Under the pieces are notes generated by a model, which saw only the letters and a list, made by a program, of their open reading frames with translations, was not told the origin of the DNA and did not search any database. Positions 40,539 to 49,145 of a DNA stretch of 64,000 nt are shown one piece after another. Source of the stretch: JAEUOS01 sp964470865 (GTDB taxonomy: Bacteria > Pseudomonadota > Gammaproteobacteria > Burkholderiales > JAEUOS01); the NCBI GenBank assembly GCA_964470865.1, contig CAYYFR010000001.1, positions 62,001 through 126,000 of the forward strand, given 5' to 3'. Numbering within the stretch: position 1 is the stretch's first letter; each line of letters begins with the position of its first letter. A program made the position numbers and the translations under genes.

Positions 40539-41378
40539 ATGGACACCACACCCGCACAATCCTTGCATGCCGTTTCAGCCACCGCATTGAATGCGCTGCT
40601 GGGCGGCGCGCAATCCCCCCGGCTTCTGGACGTTCGCAAGGCAGCCGCCTTCGACGCGGCCGAATTCACCCTGCCCGCTGCGCTGCGCTGTGCGCCGGAG
40701 CAGGTGCCGGACCAGTTCGATCGCTTGCGCGGCAAACAGGTCGTCACCTGCTGCGTGCATGGACACCAGGTCAGCCAGAACGCGGCACAAACACTGCGAG
40801 AGGCCGGCATCGATGCCCGCTTCCTGGCAGACGGCATCGAGGGCTGGCACGACGCCGGCCTGCCGACCATGCGCAAGCTGACCGATTGCGGCGTGCCCGC
40901 CACGTTCGGGCAACCCAGCCGTTGGATCACCCGTGAACGCCCGAAGATCGATCGCATCGCCTGCCCCTGGCTGATCCGGCGCTTCATCGACCCGGATGCG
41001 CAGTTCTTCTACGTCCCGGCCGACCAGGTGAGTGACCGCGCCGTGAGCCTGAACGCGATCGCCTATGACGTGCCTGGCGTGCGTTTTTCGCATCGCGCCG
41101 ACGCATGCAGTTTCGATGCCTTCATTGCCGATTTCGGCCTGCGTGATTCGGGCCTCGATTCGCTGGCGGCCATTGTGCGCGGCGCCGATACCGGCCAACC
41201 CGACTTGACACCGCAATCCGCCGGACTGCTCGCGATCTCACTTGGGCTCTCGGTGAATTTCCACGATGACGATGCCATGCTTGAACAAGGCATGGTCGTC
41301 TACGACGCACTATATGCTTGGCTCAAGACGGCGGCCAGCGAGGTCCACAATGCCGACCTCTTCGGGGAAAACCCATGA
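40539..41378 (+). CDS. Rhodanese-ChrB fusion, chromate resistance regulator-type protein
   Basis: 279 residues. The N-terminal rhodanese domain (1 to about 115) has DVRKAAAFDAAEF and the cysteine loop VTCCVHGHQVSQ (Cys71-72). The C-terminal ChrB domain (about 125-279) has ITRERPKIDRIACPWLIRRF and FSHRADACSFDAF. GGGAG at 7-nt spacing fits the ATG at 40539. It overlaps chrA by 4 nt (ATGA). In related operons ChrB-domain proteins modulate chromate resistance; sulfur transfer by the rhodanese part is inferred. Confidence 0.85.
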   Translation: MDTTPAQSLHAVSATALNALLGGAQSPRLLDVRKAAAFDAAEFTLPAALRCAPEQVPDQFDRLRGKQVVTCCVHGHQVSQNAAQTLREAGIDARFLADGIEGWHDAGLPTMRKLTDCGVPATFGQPSRWITRERPKIDRIACPWLIRRFIDPDAQFFYVPADQVSDRAVSLNAIAYDVPGVRFSHRADACSFDAFIADFGLRDSGLDSLAAIVRGADTGQPDLTPQSAGLLAISLGLSVNFHDDDAMLEQGMVVYDALYAWLKTAASEVHNADLFGENP

Positions 41379-42706
41379 GCGAGCCAAACACCACTCCCCC
41401 AGCGCCGGTCACATTGGCCGAAGCCTTTCGCTATTGGCTGAGACTGGGCTTTATCAGCTTCGGCGGCCCGGCAGGACAAATCGCGATCATGCATACCGAC
41501 CTGGTCGAGAACAAGCGCTGGATTTCGGAAAAGCGCTTCTTGCACGCTCTCAATTACTGCATGGTGCTGCCAGGTCCCGAGGCGCAACAACTGGCAACCT
41601 ACATCGGCTGGCTGATGCATCGCACCTGGGGCGGCATCATCGCAGGCGGCCTGTTCGTCCTGCCATCGCTCATTATCCTGATCGCGCTATCGTGGATCTA
41701 CATGGCCTACGGCAACCTGCCGGTGGTGGCCGGTATCCTCTACGGCATCAAGCCGGCGGTTACTGCGATCGTGCTGCACGCCGCCTGGCGCATCGGTTCG
41801 CGTGCGCTGAAAAACGCCTGGCTGTGGGGCATCGCCGCAGCCGCCTTCGTTGCGATCTTCGCCCTGAAAGTGCCCTTCCCGGTGATCGTGATCGTAGCCG
41901 GCCTGATCGGCTGGGCCGGTGGCAAATTCCTGCCGCAACGCTTCGCCCTCGGTGGCGGTCACAACGCGTCGCAAAAATCCTATGGTGCCGCGCTCATTGA
42001 CGACCACACGCCGACGCCCGCGCATGCCAGATTCGCCTGGCCCCGGCTGTGGTTACTGGCGCTGGCGGGCGTGGTCCTGTGGGGCGGTGCAATGGCGCTG
42101 CTGTTCAATAGCAACAGCGTGCTGGCGACCATGGGCTGGTTTTTCACCAAGGCAGCGCTCCTTACCTTCGGTGGCGCCTATGCGGTGCTGCCCTATGTTT
42201 TCCAGGGAGCCGTTGAACAGCACCAGTGGCTTACGGCAGGCCAGATGATCGATGGACTGGCGCTTGGCGAAACCACACCCGGTCCCTTGATCATGGTGGT
42301 CGCCTTCGTCGGCTTTGTGGGTGGCTGGAGTGGCGCGCTGTTCGGCCCCGCCGCGCTGCCGCTGGCCGGAACCGCAGCGGCCGGCGTGGTCACCTGGTTC
42401 ACCTTCCTGCCTTCCTTCCTGTTCATTCTTGCCGGCGGCCCGCTGGTGGAATCGACCCACGGCAATCTCAAGTTCACCGCGCCGCTCACCGCCATCAGCG
42501 CGGCGGTTGTCGGGGTGATTCTCAATCTTGCCTTGTTCTTCGGCTATCACGTGTTCTGGCCAAAGGGCCTGGATGCCGGCACCGAATGGTTCGCGTTAGG
42601 TCTCGGATTGGCAGCAGTCATCGCCCTGTTCCGCCTTAAGGTCGGGATGATTCCCCTGATCGCCGGGGCCGGCGCCTTGGGCCTTGCCTACTCGCTTCTG
42701 CGCTGA
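41375..42706 (+). CDS. chrA: Chromate transporter ChrA
   Basis: 443-residue efflux protein with two homologous CHR domains, both showing the family signature: LGFISFGGPAGQIAIMHTDL in the first half and LLTFGGAYAVLPYVFQGAVE in the second. About ten hydrophobic helices. Long-chain bidomain form. The ATG lies within the rhodanese-ChrB stop. Confidence 0.93.
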   Translation: MSEPNTTPPAPVTLAEAFRYWLRLGFISFGGPAGQIAIMHTDLVENKRWISEKRFLHALNYCMVLPGPEAQQLATYIGWLMHRTWGGIIAGGLFVLPSLIILIALSWIYMAYGNLPVVAGILYGIKPAVTAIVLHAAWRIGSRALKNAWLWGIAAAAFVAIFALKVPFPVIVIVAGLIGWAGGKFLPQRFALGGGHNASQKSYGAALIDDHTPTPAHARFAWPRLWLLALAGVVLWGGAMALLFNSNSVLATMGWFFTKAALLTFGGAYAVLPYVFQGAVEQHQWLTAGQMIDGLALGETTPGPLIMVVAFVGFVGGWSGALFGPAALPLAGTAAAGVVTWFTFLPSFLFILAGGPLVESTHGNLKFTAPLTAISAAVVGVILNLALFFGYHVFWPKGLDAGTEWFALGLGLAAVIALFRLKVGMIPLIAGAGALGLAYSLLR

Positions 42707-42789
42707 AGACCTGGCGCACTCGAAAACGACGCCTGCCCCGCTGCCGTGGGCACGCGACAGGCCCGCGCGCGGCGTGCTTGAACATGGCC

Positions 42790-42821
42790 CACTAAACGAA
42801 ATCGCCGCCCTCGGGCGGCGA
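42790..42821 (-). terminator. Rho-independent terminator of the formate dehydrogenase operon
   Basis: A perfect 8-bp stem TCGCCGCC-CTCG-GGCGGCGA (42802-42821) lies 17 nt past the minus-strand stop at 42839 and is followed on that strand by TTTCGTTTAG. It can also stop chrA read-through coming from the other side, but no T-run follows in that direction. Confidence 0.7.
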
Positions 42822-42838
42822 CTCTCAGTGTGCCGTGC

Positions 42839-43171
42839 TTACTTTTTTGCGGCGACCGGGCCTGGTACCGGGGCGGGCGTGACAGGGGCAGGCGTGAAAG
42901 GGGCTGCCGCGGTTACGGGTGGCGGTGGCTGGATACCGCTGCCCAGCACCGGCTTGAATTCCTTGCCCTCGGCCTTGACCTTGGCCGCGTAATTGGCGAC
43001 GGCCTTGTCTTCGTACTTCGCCTGCAGTTCCGCACCCTTCTGCTTGGCTGCCGCATCCTTCTGCTTGGCTTCTTCAGCCTTGACCGGGTCGACCGGCGGC
43101 GGCGGCGGCAACTTTGCGCTGGCTTGCGCGGCGAAAACCGCGATTGCAACAGCTGCGATTCGGGCTTTCAT
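42839..43171 (-). CDS. Small exported Ala/Pro/Lys-rich protein, formate dehydrogenase-linked
   Basis: 110 residues: signal peptide (RIAAVAIAVFAAQASA), a charged helical stretch (KAEEAKQKDAAAKQKGAELQ), and a Pro/Ala tail (TPAPVTPAPVPGPVAAKK). No known domain. Its ATG overlaps the stop of the cytochrome-b subunit gene (ATGA), so it is part of the formate dehydrogenase operon and probably periplasmic. Function unknown. Confidence 0.7.
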   Translation of the reverse strand: MKARIAAVAIAVFAAQASAKLPPPPPVDPVKAEEAKQKDAAAKQKGAELQAKYEDKAVANYAAKVKAEGKEFKPVLGSGIQPPPPVTAAAPFTPAPVTPAPVPGPVAAKK

Positions 43172-44268
43172 GCGCTTTTCTCCTTGGCTTGTGGCGCACC
43201 GGCCGGTATCGGGCCCGCACCTGATGCAACCGGCGCTGCAGCGCCATGCTTGAGTTCGTCGTACCAGTCTTCGTGATGCTCCTTGGCCCAGGCTTCGTCG
43301 ACATAGCCGGTCTTCATCGCGTTGAATGCACCTTCCACGCCTACAGTACCCATGTAGATGTGCCCCGCCGCCATGCACATCATGAGCACGGAAGCACCCA
43401 CGTGAACAATGTTGGCCAACTGCATTGCCGCCCGGCCCTGCTCGAAATTCGGAAAGTTGAGAACCAGCCCGGAAGCGCTGACAGTCACACCCAAACCCAG
43501 CAGGCCTACCCAAAACCAGATTTTTTCACCTGCATTGAAACGCCCCGACGGCACATGCTGGTCGGAAAACAGGCCGCCGGCCTTGCGCATCCAGACCATG
43601 TCCTGAATCTTCGGCCAGTTGTCGCGCAAAAACGTGAAGAAAAGCACGATGACGGCGAGTGAAAAAACCGGGCCGACGAAATTGTGCAGGTTCTTGCACA
43701 GCATGGTGAGCCAGGCAAACAGGGTGTGCCCGATGACCGGCAGCAACACAAACTTGCCAAACAGCATCACCAGGCCGCTTATGGCGAGAATCGAGAATGT
43801 GATGGCCACCGTCCAGTGCATGCTGCGTTCGAAAACATTGAAACGCTGCATGCGGCGCCCGGTAGGCGACGCCTTCAAACCCATGGTGCCGCGCCACATG
43901 AAAAACAGGGCGCATGCCGCGAGTGCCCCGGCAAGCAAGAGCCCGCCTAGCGGGATCAACTGGTTGTTGCGTTGCTGGCGCCAGGTTTCGCCACCGGACT
44001 GCATCAGAACGCCCGCTTCGACGCCGCGTGTGGAAGTGAAGTGCTCTTTTTCGGAGCGCACATCACGCCACATCGGTGCATTGTTGCCGGGCTGCTGTTG
44101 TTGACGTTGCGCCTGCTCGGAAGCGTTGGGATTGAGCACAGAATCAAAGGTCTGGGCGCCCTTCGGCGCCTGGGTTTGCGCCATGCTGGCGCCGGTGGCC
44201 AGCGCCAGGAAAAACACAGCCAACCACAGCATGAAGCGTGTGACGCCAGTCGAAATTGAATCATTCAT
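43168..44268 (-). CDS. fdhC: Formate dehydrogenase cytochrome b subunit (gamma)
   Basis: 366-residue membrane anchor that passes electrons from FdhB to quinone. After a signal-like helix and an extended periplasmic region (GVEAGVLMQSGGETWRQQRN) come about four transmembrane helices with the di-haem histidines (FERSMHWTVAIT, LHNFVGPVFSLAV, IVHVGASVLMM, AAGHIYMGT). FdnI-like fold. Starts with ATG at 44268, 16 nt past the lipoprotein stop. Confidence 0.9.
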   Translation of the reverse strand: MNDSISTGVTRFMLWLAVFFLALATGASMAQTQAPKGAQTFDSVLNPNASEQAQRQQQQPGNNAPMWRDVRSEKEHFTSTRGVEAGVLMQSGGETWRQQRNNQLIPLGGLLLAGALAACALFFMWRGTMGLKASPTGRRMQRFNVFERSMHWTVAITFSILAISGLVMLFGKFVLLPVIGHTLFAWLTMLCKNLHNFVGPVFSLAVIVLFFTFLRDNWPKIQDMVWMRKAGGLFSDQHVPSGRFNAGEKIWFWVGLLGLGVTVSASGLVLNFPNFEQGRAAMQLANIVHVGASVLMMCMAAGHIYMGTVGVEGAFNAMKTGYVDEAWAKEHHEDWYDELKHGAAAPVASGAGPIPAGAPQAKEKSA

Positions 44269-44284
44269 GCCGTGTTTCTCCTTG

Positions 44285-44551
44285 CTACTCGGCCTTGGCG
44301 TACTCGTTCTGATCCTGCTGACGGCGCTTGATGGCCGCTTCCCAGGCAGTCTTGTCGCCGGCAGCCCACTGCGCGCCTTGGGAGTAAACCCCGGGGCCAA
44401 CCTCGTAGGGACGGGTATCGGGCTTGCCCTGATACTTGCCTTGCTTGTAGGTGGTCGACTGGCCCAATTGCGACTGCTCCCCACATCCGCCAAGGGCACC
44501 CGCCAGCAGTATGCCCACGGCCCCTGCCATCACCCGCTCGAAAGCTCGCAT
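44285..44551 (-). CDS. Small lipoprotein, formate dehydrogenase-linked
   Basis: 88 residues with a lipoprotein signal peptide and lipobox LGGC (about residue 23), then YKQGKYQGKPDTRPYEVGPG and a charged C-terminus (AIKRRQQDQNEYAKAE). No known domain. It lies between the iron-sulfur and cytochrome b genes, so it is part of the operon. Possibly helps assemble or anchor the periplasmic enzyme; this is inference. Confidence 0.75.
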   Translation of the reverse strand: MRAFERVMAGAVGILLAGALGGCGEQSQLGQSTTYKQGKYQGKPDTRPYEVGPGVYSQGAQWAAGDKTAWEAAIKRRQQDQNEYAKAE

Positions 44552-44562
44552 GCGGTCCCTTT

Positions 44563-45195
44563 CTAGGATTTGGCCGGTGCTGCAGGTGCGGGCGCCTGGC
44601 CGCCGCCCTTGGGCGCGCCATAAGCCGAACTCCAGCCCCAAACCTCGGCGCCGCGGCCGCGCTTCAAAACGCGATTGCGATAGATGTCGGCCACCACATC
44701 GCCATCACCACCGAGAAGCGCCTTGGTCGAGCACATCTCCGCACATGCCGGGAGCTTGCCTTCGGCCAGACGGTTGCGCCCGTATTTTTTCCATTCATCA
44801 TCGGAATGGTCCTTCTCCGGGCCGCCTGCACAGAAAGTGCATTTGTCCATCTTGCCGCGTAGGCCGAAGGCACCCGCCTGCGGAAACTGTGGCGCGCCGA
44901 ACGGACAGGCGTAGAAGCAATAGCCGCAGCCGATGCACAGGTCCTTGTCGTGCAGAACCACGCCTTCGTCGGTCTTGTAGAAGCAGTCGACCGGACATAC
45001 CGCCATGCAGGGCGCGTCGGAGCAATGCATGCATGCCACCGAGATCGACTTTTCGCCCGGCACACCGTCGTTGATGGTGACCACGCGGCGCCGATTCACG
45101 CCCCACGGCACTTCATGCTCCTGCTTGCAGGCCGTCACACAGCCGTTGCACTCGATGCAGCGCTCGGCATCGCATAAAAATTTCATCCTAGCCAT
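44563..45195 (-). CDS. fdhB: Formate dehydrogenase iron-sulfur subunit (beta)
   Basis: 210-residue electron-transfer subunit with ferredoxin-type cysteine groups for four [4Fe-4S] clusters: CDAERCIECNGCVTACK, CMHCSDAPCMAVCP, CIGCGYCFYACP and CTFCAGG...CAEMC. It passes electrons from FdhA to the cytochrome b subunit. ATG at 45195, 15 nt after fdhA. Confidence 0.94.
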   Translation of the reverse strand: MARMKFLCDAERCIECNGCVTACKQEHEVPWGVNRRRVVTINDGVPGEKSISVACMHCSDAPCMAVCPVDCFYKTDEGVVLHDKDLCIGCGYCFYACPFGAPQFPQAGAFGLRGKMDKCTFCAGGPEKDHSDDEWKKYGRNRLAEGKLPACAEMCSTKALLGGDGDVVADIYRNRVLKRGRGAEVWGWSSAYGAPKGGGQAPAPAAPAKS

Positions 45196-45210
45196 GTCGA
45201 TGTCTCCTGG

Positions 45211-48171
45211 TCAGACCACTTTTTCGACGTTGCAAATCGTCGTCTTGGATTCCTGCATCATGGTCACGCGATCGTAACCATAGGTGGTGGCCGTGTTGAC
45301 CGCCTCGCCGCGCACGATCGGTTCGGTGCCAGTCGGGTAAAACGACTTCATGTCCTTGCCCTGCCACCAACCCGAAAAATGGAAAGGGATGAAACAGGTC
45401 AGTGCATCGACCCGTTCGGTCACCATCGCCTTGACCTTGATCTGCGCGCCAGTGGGCGACTTGACCCACACCATGTCGCCGTTGCGAATGTTGCGGTCGT
45501 TGGCGGCCTTGGGATTGATCTCGACGAAGTTTTCCTGCTGCAGCTCGGCCAGCCAGGGGTTGGAGCGGGTTTCCTCGCCGCCCCCCTCATACTCGACCAA
45601 GCGCCCCGAGGTGAGCACTAGCGGAAATTTCTCGTAGGTCTTGTCGGCAATGGCCTTTTGCTGGACCGTCTTGAACAGGGTCGGCACGCGCCAGAAGGTC
45701 TTGACGTCGTCGTGGGTCGGGTACTTGGCCACCATGTCGGGCCGCGTTGAGTACAAGGCTTCACGATGTTGCGGCACGCCATCGGGGAAGTTCCACACCA
45801 CCGCACGGGCCTTGGCGTTGCCGAACGGATGGCAGCCATGGTTCTTCATGAATACGCGCATCATGCCGCCGGAAAGATCGGTTTTCCAGTTCTTGCCTTC
45901 GGCTTCCTTGGCTTCGGCTTCGGTCAACTCGCCCCACCAGCCCAGCTTCTTGAGCAGGACGTGATCAAGCTCGGGGTAACCGGTGGAGATATCGGCGCCC
46001 TTCGAATGCGAGCCGTCTTCAGCCAACAGCGAAACACCTTCACGCTCGACGCCGAAATTCGCGCGGAAGTTGCCACCACCGTCCATCACGTGCTTGGACG
46101 TGTCATACAGGTTGGGCGAGCCGGGATGCTTCATCTCCGGCGTGCCATAACATGGCCACGGCAGGCCGAAATACTCGCCATCACAAGGCCCGCCCTTGGC
46201 GCGCAGGGTCTTCACATCGAAGGTGTGCATGTTCTTCATGTGCAGCTTGAGGCGCTCGGGCGACTGCCCGGTGTAGCCGATGGTGAAGCAGCCGCGATTG
46301 ATCTCGCGCAGCACGTCCTCGACCACCGGTTCCTCGTACTTGCCGTTCGCCGTCTTGACCACGGCGATGTTCTGCTTGCCGTCACGCTTGCCGACGAACT
46401 GGTCCGCAAAACCCAGGCGTTTGGCGAATTCATACATGATCGCGTGATCGGTCTGCGAATCAAACAGCGGATCAATCACTTTCTCGCGCCACTGGATCGA
46501 GCGATTCGAGGCAGTAGCCGAACCGGCGCATTCCAACTGCGTTGCCGCCGGCAGCAGATACACCACCTGCTTGGGATTGCGCGATTCCGAGGGCATCGCG
46601 ATCATCGCCGCGGTGGCGCTCGGATAGGGGTCGATGACCACCATCATGTCGAGCTTGTCCATGGCCTTTTTCATGTCAAGGCCGCGGGTCTGCGAGTTGG
46701 GGGCATGGCCCCAGTAGATCATCGCCTTGACCGCTTTTTCCTGATCCAGCTTGTCGTCGGATTCGAGCACTGCGTCGACCCAGCGCGAGACAGTGGTGCC
46801 GGATTTCTCCATCATCGCCTGCGAGGCGAATTGCGCCTTGATCCAGTCGTAATCGACGTTCCACACCCGCGCCCAATGCTTCCAGGAACCGGTCGCAAGA
46901 CCATAGTAGCCCGGCAGCGAATCCGGATTGGGGCCAACGTCGGTGGCGCCCTGGACGTTGTCGTGACCACGGAAAATATTGGCGCCGCCGCCCGACACAC
47001 CGATGTTGCCCAAAGCCAGTTGCAGGATGCAGGATGCGCGCACCATCGCGTTGCCGATGGTGTGCTGCGTCTGCCCCATGCACCAGACAATGGTCGAAGG
47101 CTTGCTCTTGGCGAACATCTCTGCCACTTTGTAGAGCTGCTCGGGGCTGACGCCGGTCGCTTCCTCGACCGCTTTCGGATCCCACTTGGCCATCACGTCT
47201 TCGCGCACTTTTTCCATGCCGTAGACACGATCGTTGATGTATTTCTTGTCTTCCCAGCCGTTCTTGAAAATGATGTGCAACAGGCCGAACAGGAACGGGA
47301 TGTCGGTGCCCGAGCGGATGCGCACGAATTCGTCGGCCTTGGCTGCGGTGCGCGTGAAGCGCGGGTCGACCACGATCATCTTGGCGCCGATTTCGCGCGC
47401 ATGCAGGGAGTGCAGCATCGAAACCGGGTGCGCTTCGGCGGCGTTGGAACCGATGTACAACATGCATTTGGTGTTCTGCATGTCGTTGTACGAATTGGTC
47501 ATCGCCCCGTAACCCCAGGTATTGGCAACGCCGGCGACGGTGGTCGAATGGCAGATGCGCGCCTGATGGTCGGTGTTGTTGGTGCCGTATAGCGACACCC
47601 ACTTGCGCAGCAGGTAGGCCTGCTCGTTGTTGTGCTTCGAAGAACCGACGACAAACACCGAATCGGCGGTATCTTCCTTCTTGATCGCCTTGAGCTTGTC
47701 GGCGATTTCGTTGAATGCCGTGTCCCAGGTGATGGGCAGATACTTGCCGGTCTTGATGTCGAGTTTCAACGGCTGCTTGAGCCGATGCGAATGCTCGGTC
47801 ATGCCGTGCTCGCGGATCGCCGCGCCCTTGGCGCAATGCGCGCCCAGGTTGATGGGGGAATCGAACACCGGTTCGTGACGAACCCATACGCCATTCTTGA
47901 CCACCGCATCGATCGCGCAGCCTACCGAGCAGTGGGTGCAGACAGTGCGCTTGACCTCGATCTTGTCGGCGCTCTTGGCGGCCTGCGCCTGCGCTTCGCC
48001 GATCATTGAAAAGCCCATCTGGGGCAGCACCGCACCGGCACCCAAACCCAGGCCGGAACGTTTGAGAAACGCGCGGCGATTGAGGGTCGGCATGGCAGGC
48101 GCCGAACCGAAGGTACGCGACAACATGCCGTGCGAAACTCCCTCGCCGGCGGATTTGCGAGTCAGCAACAT
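45211..48171 (-). CDS. fdhA: Formate dehydrogenase catalytic subunit (molybdopterin, Cys form)
   Basis: 986-residue Mo/W-bis-MGD enzyme oxidising formate to CO2. A Tat signal (LNRRAFLKRSGLGLG, residues 30-44) directs it to the periplasm. One [4Fe-4S] cluster is bound by Cys78, Cys81, Cys85 and Cys113. Cys207 in ARICHSTTVAG occupies the place of selenocysteine in FdnG-type enzymes, so no selenocysteine is needed. GSNAAEAHPV is the bis-MGD region. Followed by fdhB; preceded by the small Tat protein. Confidence 0.95.
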   Translation of the reverse strand: MLLTRKSAGEGVSHGMLSRTFGSAPAMPTLNRRAFLKRSGLGLGAGAVLPQMGFSMIGEAQAQAAKSADKIEVKRTVCTHCSVGCAIDAVVKNGVWVRHEPVFDSPINLGAHCAKGAAIREHGMTEHSHRLKQPLKLDIKTGKYLPITWDTAFNEIADKLKAIKKEDTADSVFVVGSSKHNNEQAYLLRKWVSLYGTNNTDHQARICHSTTVAGVANTWGYGAMTNSYNDMQNTKCMLYIGSNAAEAHPVSMLHSLHAREIGAKMIVVDPRFTRTAAKADEFVRIRSGTDIPFLFGLLHIIFKNGWEDKKYINDRVYGMEKVREDVMAKWDPKAVEEATGVSPEQLYKVAEMFAKSKPSTIVWCMGQTQHTIGNAMVRASCILQLALGNIGVSGGGANIFRGHDNVQGATDVGPNPDSLPGYYGLATGSWKHWARVWNVDYDWIKAQFASQAMMEKSGTTVSRWVDAVLESDDKLDQEKAVKAMIYWGHAPNSQTRGLDMKKAMDKLDMMVVIDPYPSATAAMIAMPSESRNPKQVVYLLPAATQLECAGSATASNRSIQWREKVIDPLFDSQTDHAIMYEFAKRLGFADQFVGKRDGKQNIAVVKTANGKYEEPVVEDVLREINRGCFTIGYTGQSPERLKLHMKNMHTFDVKTLRAKGGPCDGEYFGLPWPCYGTPEMKHPGSPNLYDTSKHVMDGGGNFRANFGVEREGVSLLAEDGSHSKGADISTGYPELDHVLLKKLGWWGELTEAEAKEAEGKNWKTDLSGGMMRVFMKNHGCHPFGNAKARAVVWNFPDGVPQHREALYSTRPDMVAKYPTHDDVKTFWRVPTLFKTVQQKAIADKTYEKFPLVLTSGRLVEYEGGGEETRSNPWLAELQQENFVEINPKAANDRNIRNGDMVWVKSPTGAQIKVKAMVTERVDALTCFIPFHFSGWWQGKDMKSFYPTGTEPIVRGEAVNTATTYGYDRVTMMQESKTTICNVEKVV

Positions 48172-48185
48172 GGCGTGGCTCCCGG

Positions 48186-48386
48186 TCAGACCGCTGTGGT
48201 GCGGTAGTAGTTGCGAACGTGCTCGGTGAGCTGATAGCCGCTACCGGTCGCGGATTTGCTGCGGCCGGCGGCGGGGCGCACGGCTGCCGGAGGCTTGGCT
48301 ACCAACAGAGCGGCGGCGGCAGTGACTGAAACAGCCCCGGCGCCAAACAGAAACTGGCGGCGACGGCCAACTGAATTGTCTCTCAT
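48186..48386 (-). CDS. Small formate dehydrogenase-region Tat-signal protein
   Basis: 66 residues with a Tat motif (GRRRQFLFGAGAVSVTAAAA) and a short tail (GYQLTEHVRNYYRTTAV). It matches the small protein often coded directly upstream of FdhA (formate dehydrogenase region Tat target, TIGR02811-type). AGGAGA lies 8 nt before the ATG. Possibly escorts or stabilises FdhA in the periplasm. Confidence 0.8.
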   Translation of the reverse strand: MRDNSVGRRRQFLFGAGAVSVTAAAALLVAKPPAAVRPAAGRSKSATGSGYQLTEHVRNYYRTTAV

Positions 48387-48475
48387 GATTTGTCTCCTCG
48401 GTGTTGCACCGAATTCCATGAAACAGAAAAATCGCACGGCGCGCTTACAAAAACCTTACCGACACTGTTGTTTTT

Positions 48476-48507
48476 AATAACAAATATATGACTTGATTAT
48501 ATATCGA
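48476..48507 (-). promoter_or_regulatory. AT-rich promoter region with a ModE (Mop-box)-like half-site
   Basis: The gap between the TorD gene and the Tat-protein gene holds an AT-rich stretch. On the minus strand TCGATATATA-ATCAAGTC-ATATATTTGTT resembles the ModE/Mop-box pattern ATCGNTATATA-N6-TATATAACGAT: the left half fits nearly fully, the right half only in part. A molybdate-responsive promoter would suit the enzyme, but the match may be chance in AT-rich DNA. Confidence 0.35.
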
Positions 48508-48524
48508 CAAATCCAGGAACTGCA

Positions 48525-49145
48525 TCAACTTTCGAGACTAAATCCTTCCGCTTCGATCGCCAGGAACGCCTGCAACATCGATGCTGCGGCGCGGTAAAAA
48601 ATTGAGCCCGCCTGCTCACCCACCTCGGTGCAAAAGCGTGCAGACCAGGGACCCAGGTAGCGCTCAAAAAACTCACGCTGGGCCGCCATCCCGGCCGCAT
48701 CATTGCCGCGCCGCACCAAGTAGCACATTACCTCCAGCAGCGCAGCCAGATGATCTTCCGGCTGGCTGACGCCAGCCTGACGCGCCAACCCCAATTGCGG
48801 CAGGCGATCGCGCAGTTCGACCACCGTCATTTCCTTCCACTGGTCCGAAAGGTAGTGAGACGCATAAATGGATACTGGCGCGCGGCCGGTGCCGACGAAA
48901 ATCTCGGCGTGCTCCAGTGAGGCCGCCGCGGCATCCCCGTTGCGGGCAACTGACTTCAGGCCAGTCCAGGCCAGGCCGAGCGGGCTATCCGCTCCGAAAT
49001 CCGCTTGCGCGCCAGCGATCGCCGACAAAACCGCTTCATCCGGGCCGGTCGCGAACAGCCGCGCCAGCAACGCGTAAAGGTCAGCCCGCGCTGCCTCTTC
49101 AGGTGGCAGGGTCGGCAGGAAGCTGAGTGTTTGCGAACCGCTCAT
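48525..49145 (-). CDS. TorD-family molybdoenzyme chaperone
   Basis: 206 residues, all-helical. ARADLYALLARLFATGPDEA, the block YASHYLSDQWKEMTVVELRD and PEDHLAALLEVMCYLVRRG are characteristic of TorD/DmsD cofactor-insertion chaperones that hold the Tat signal of a molybdoenzyme. FdhA is the expected client. The ATG overlaps the stop of the polyferredoxin gene (ATGA). Confidence 0.87.
   Translation of the reverse strand: MSGSQTLSFLPTLPPEEAARADLYALLARLFATGPDEAVLSAIAGAQADFGADSPLGLAWTGLKSVARNGDAAAASLEHAEIFVGTGRAPVSIYASHYLSDQWKEMTVVELRDRLPQLGLARQAGVSQPEDHLAALLEVMCYLVRRGNDAAGMAAQREFFERYLGPWSARFCTEVGEQAGSIFYRAAASMLQAFLAIEAEGFSLES

Noticed and set aside
45766..47592. 608-codon open frame on the plus strand inside fdhA
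   Set aside because: Antisense to a well-supported molybdoenzyme gene and without any recognisable domain or start site.
45211..48171. Selenocysteine codon in fdhA
   Set aside because: Cys207 occupies the selenocysteine position and no in-frame TGA is present, so no SECIS element is expected.
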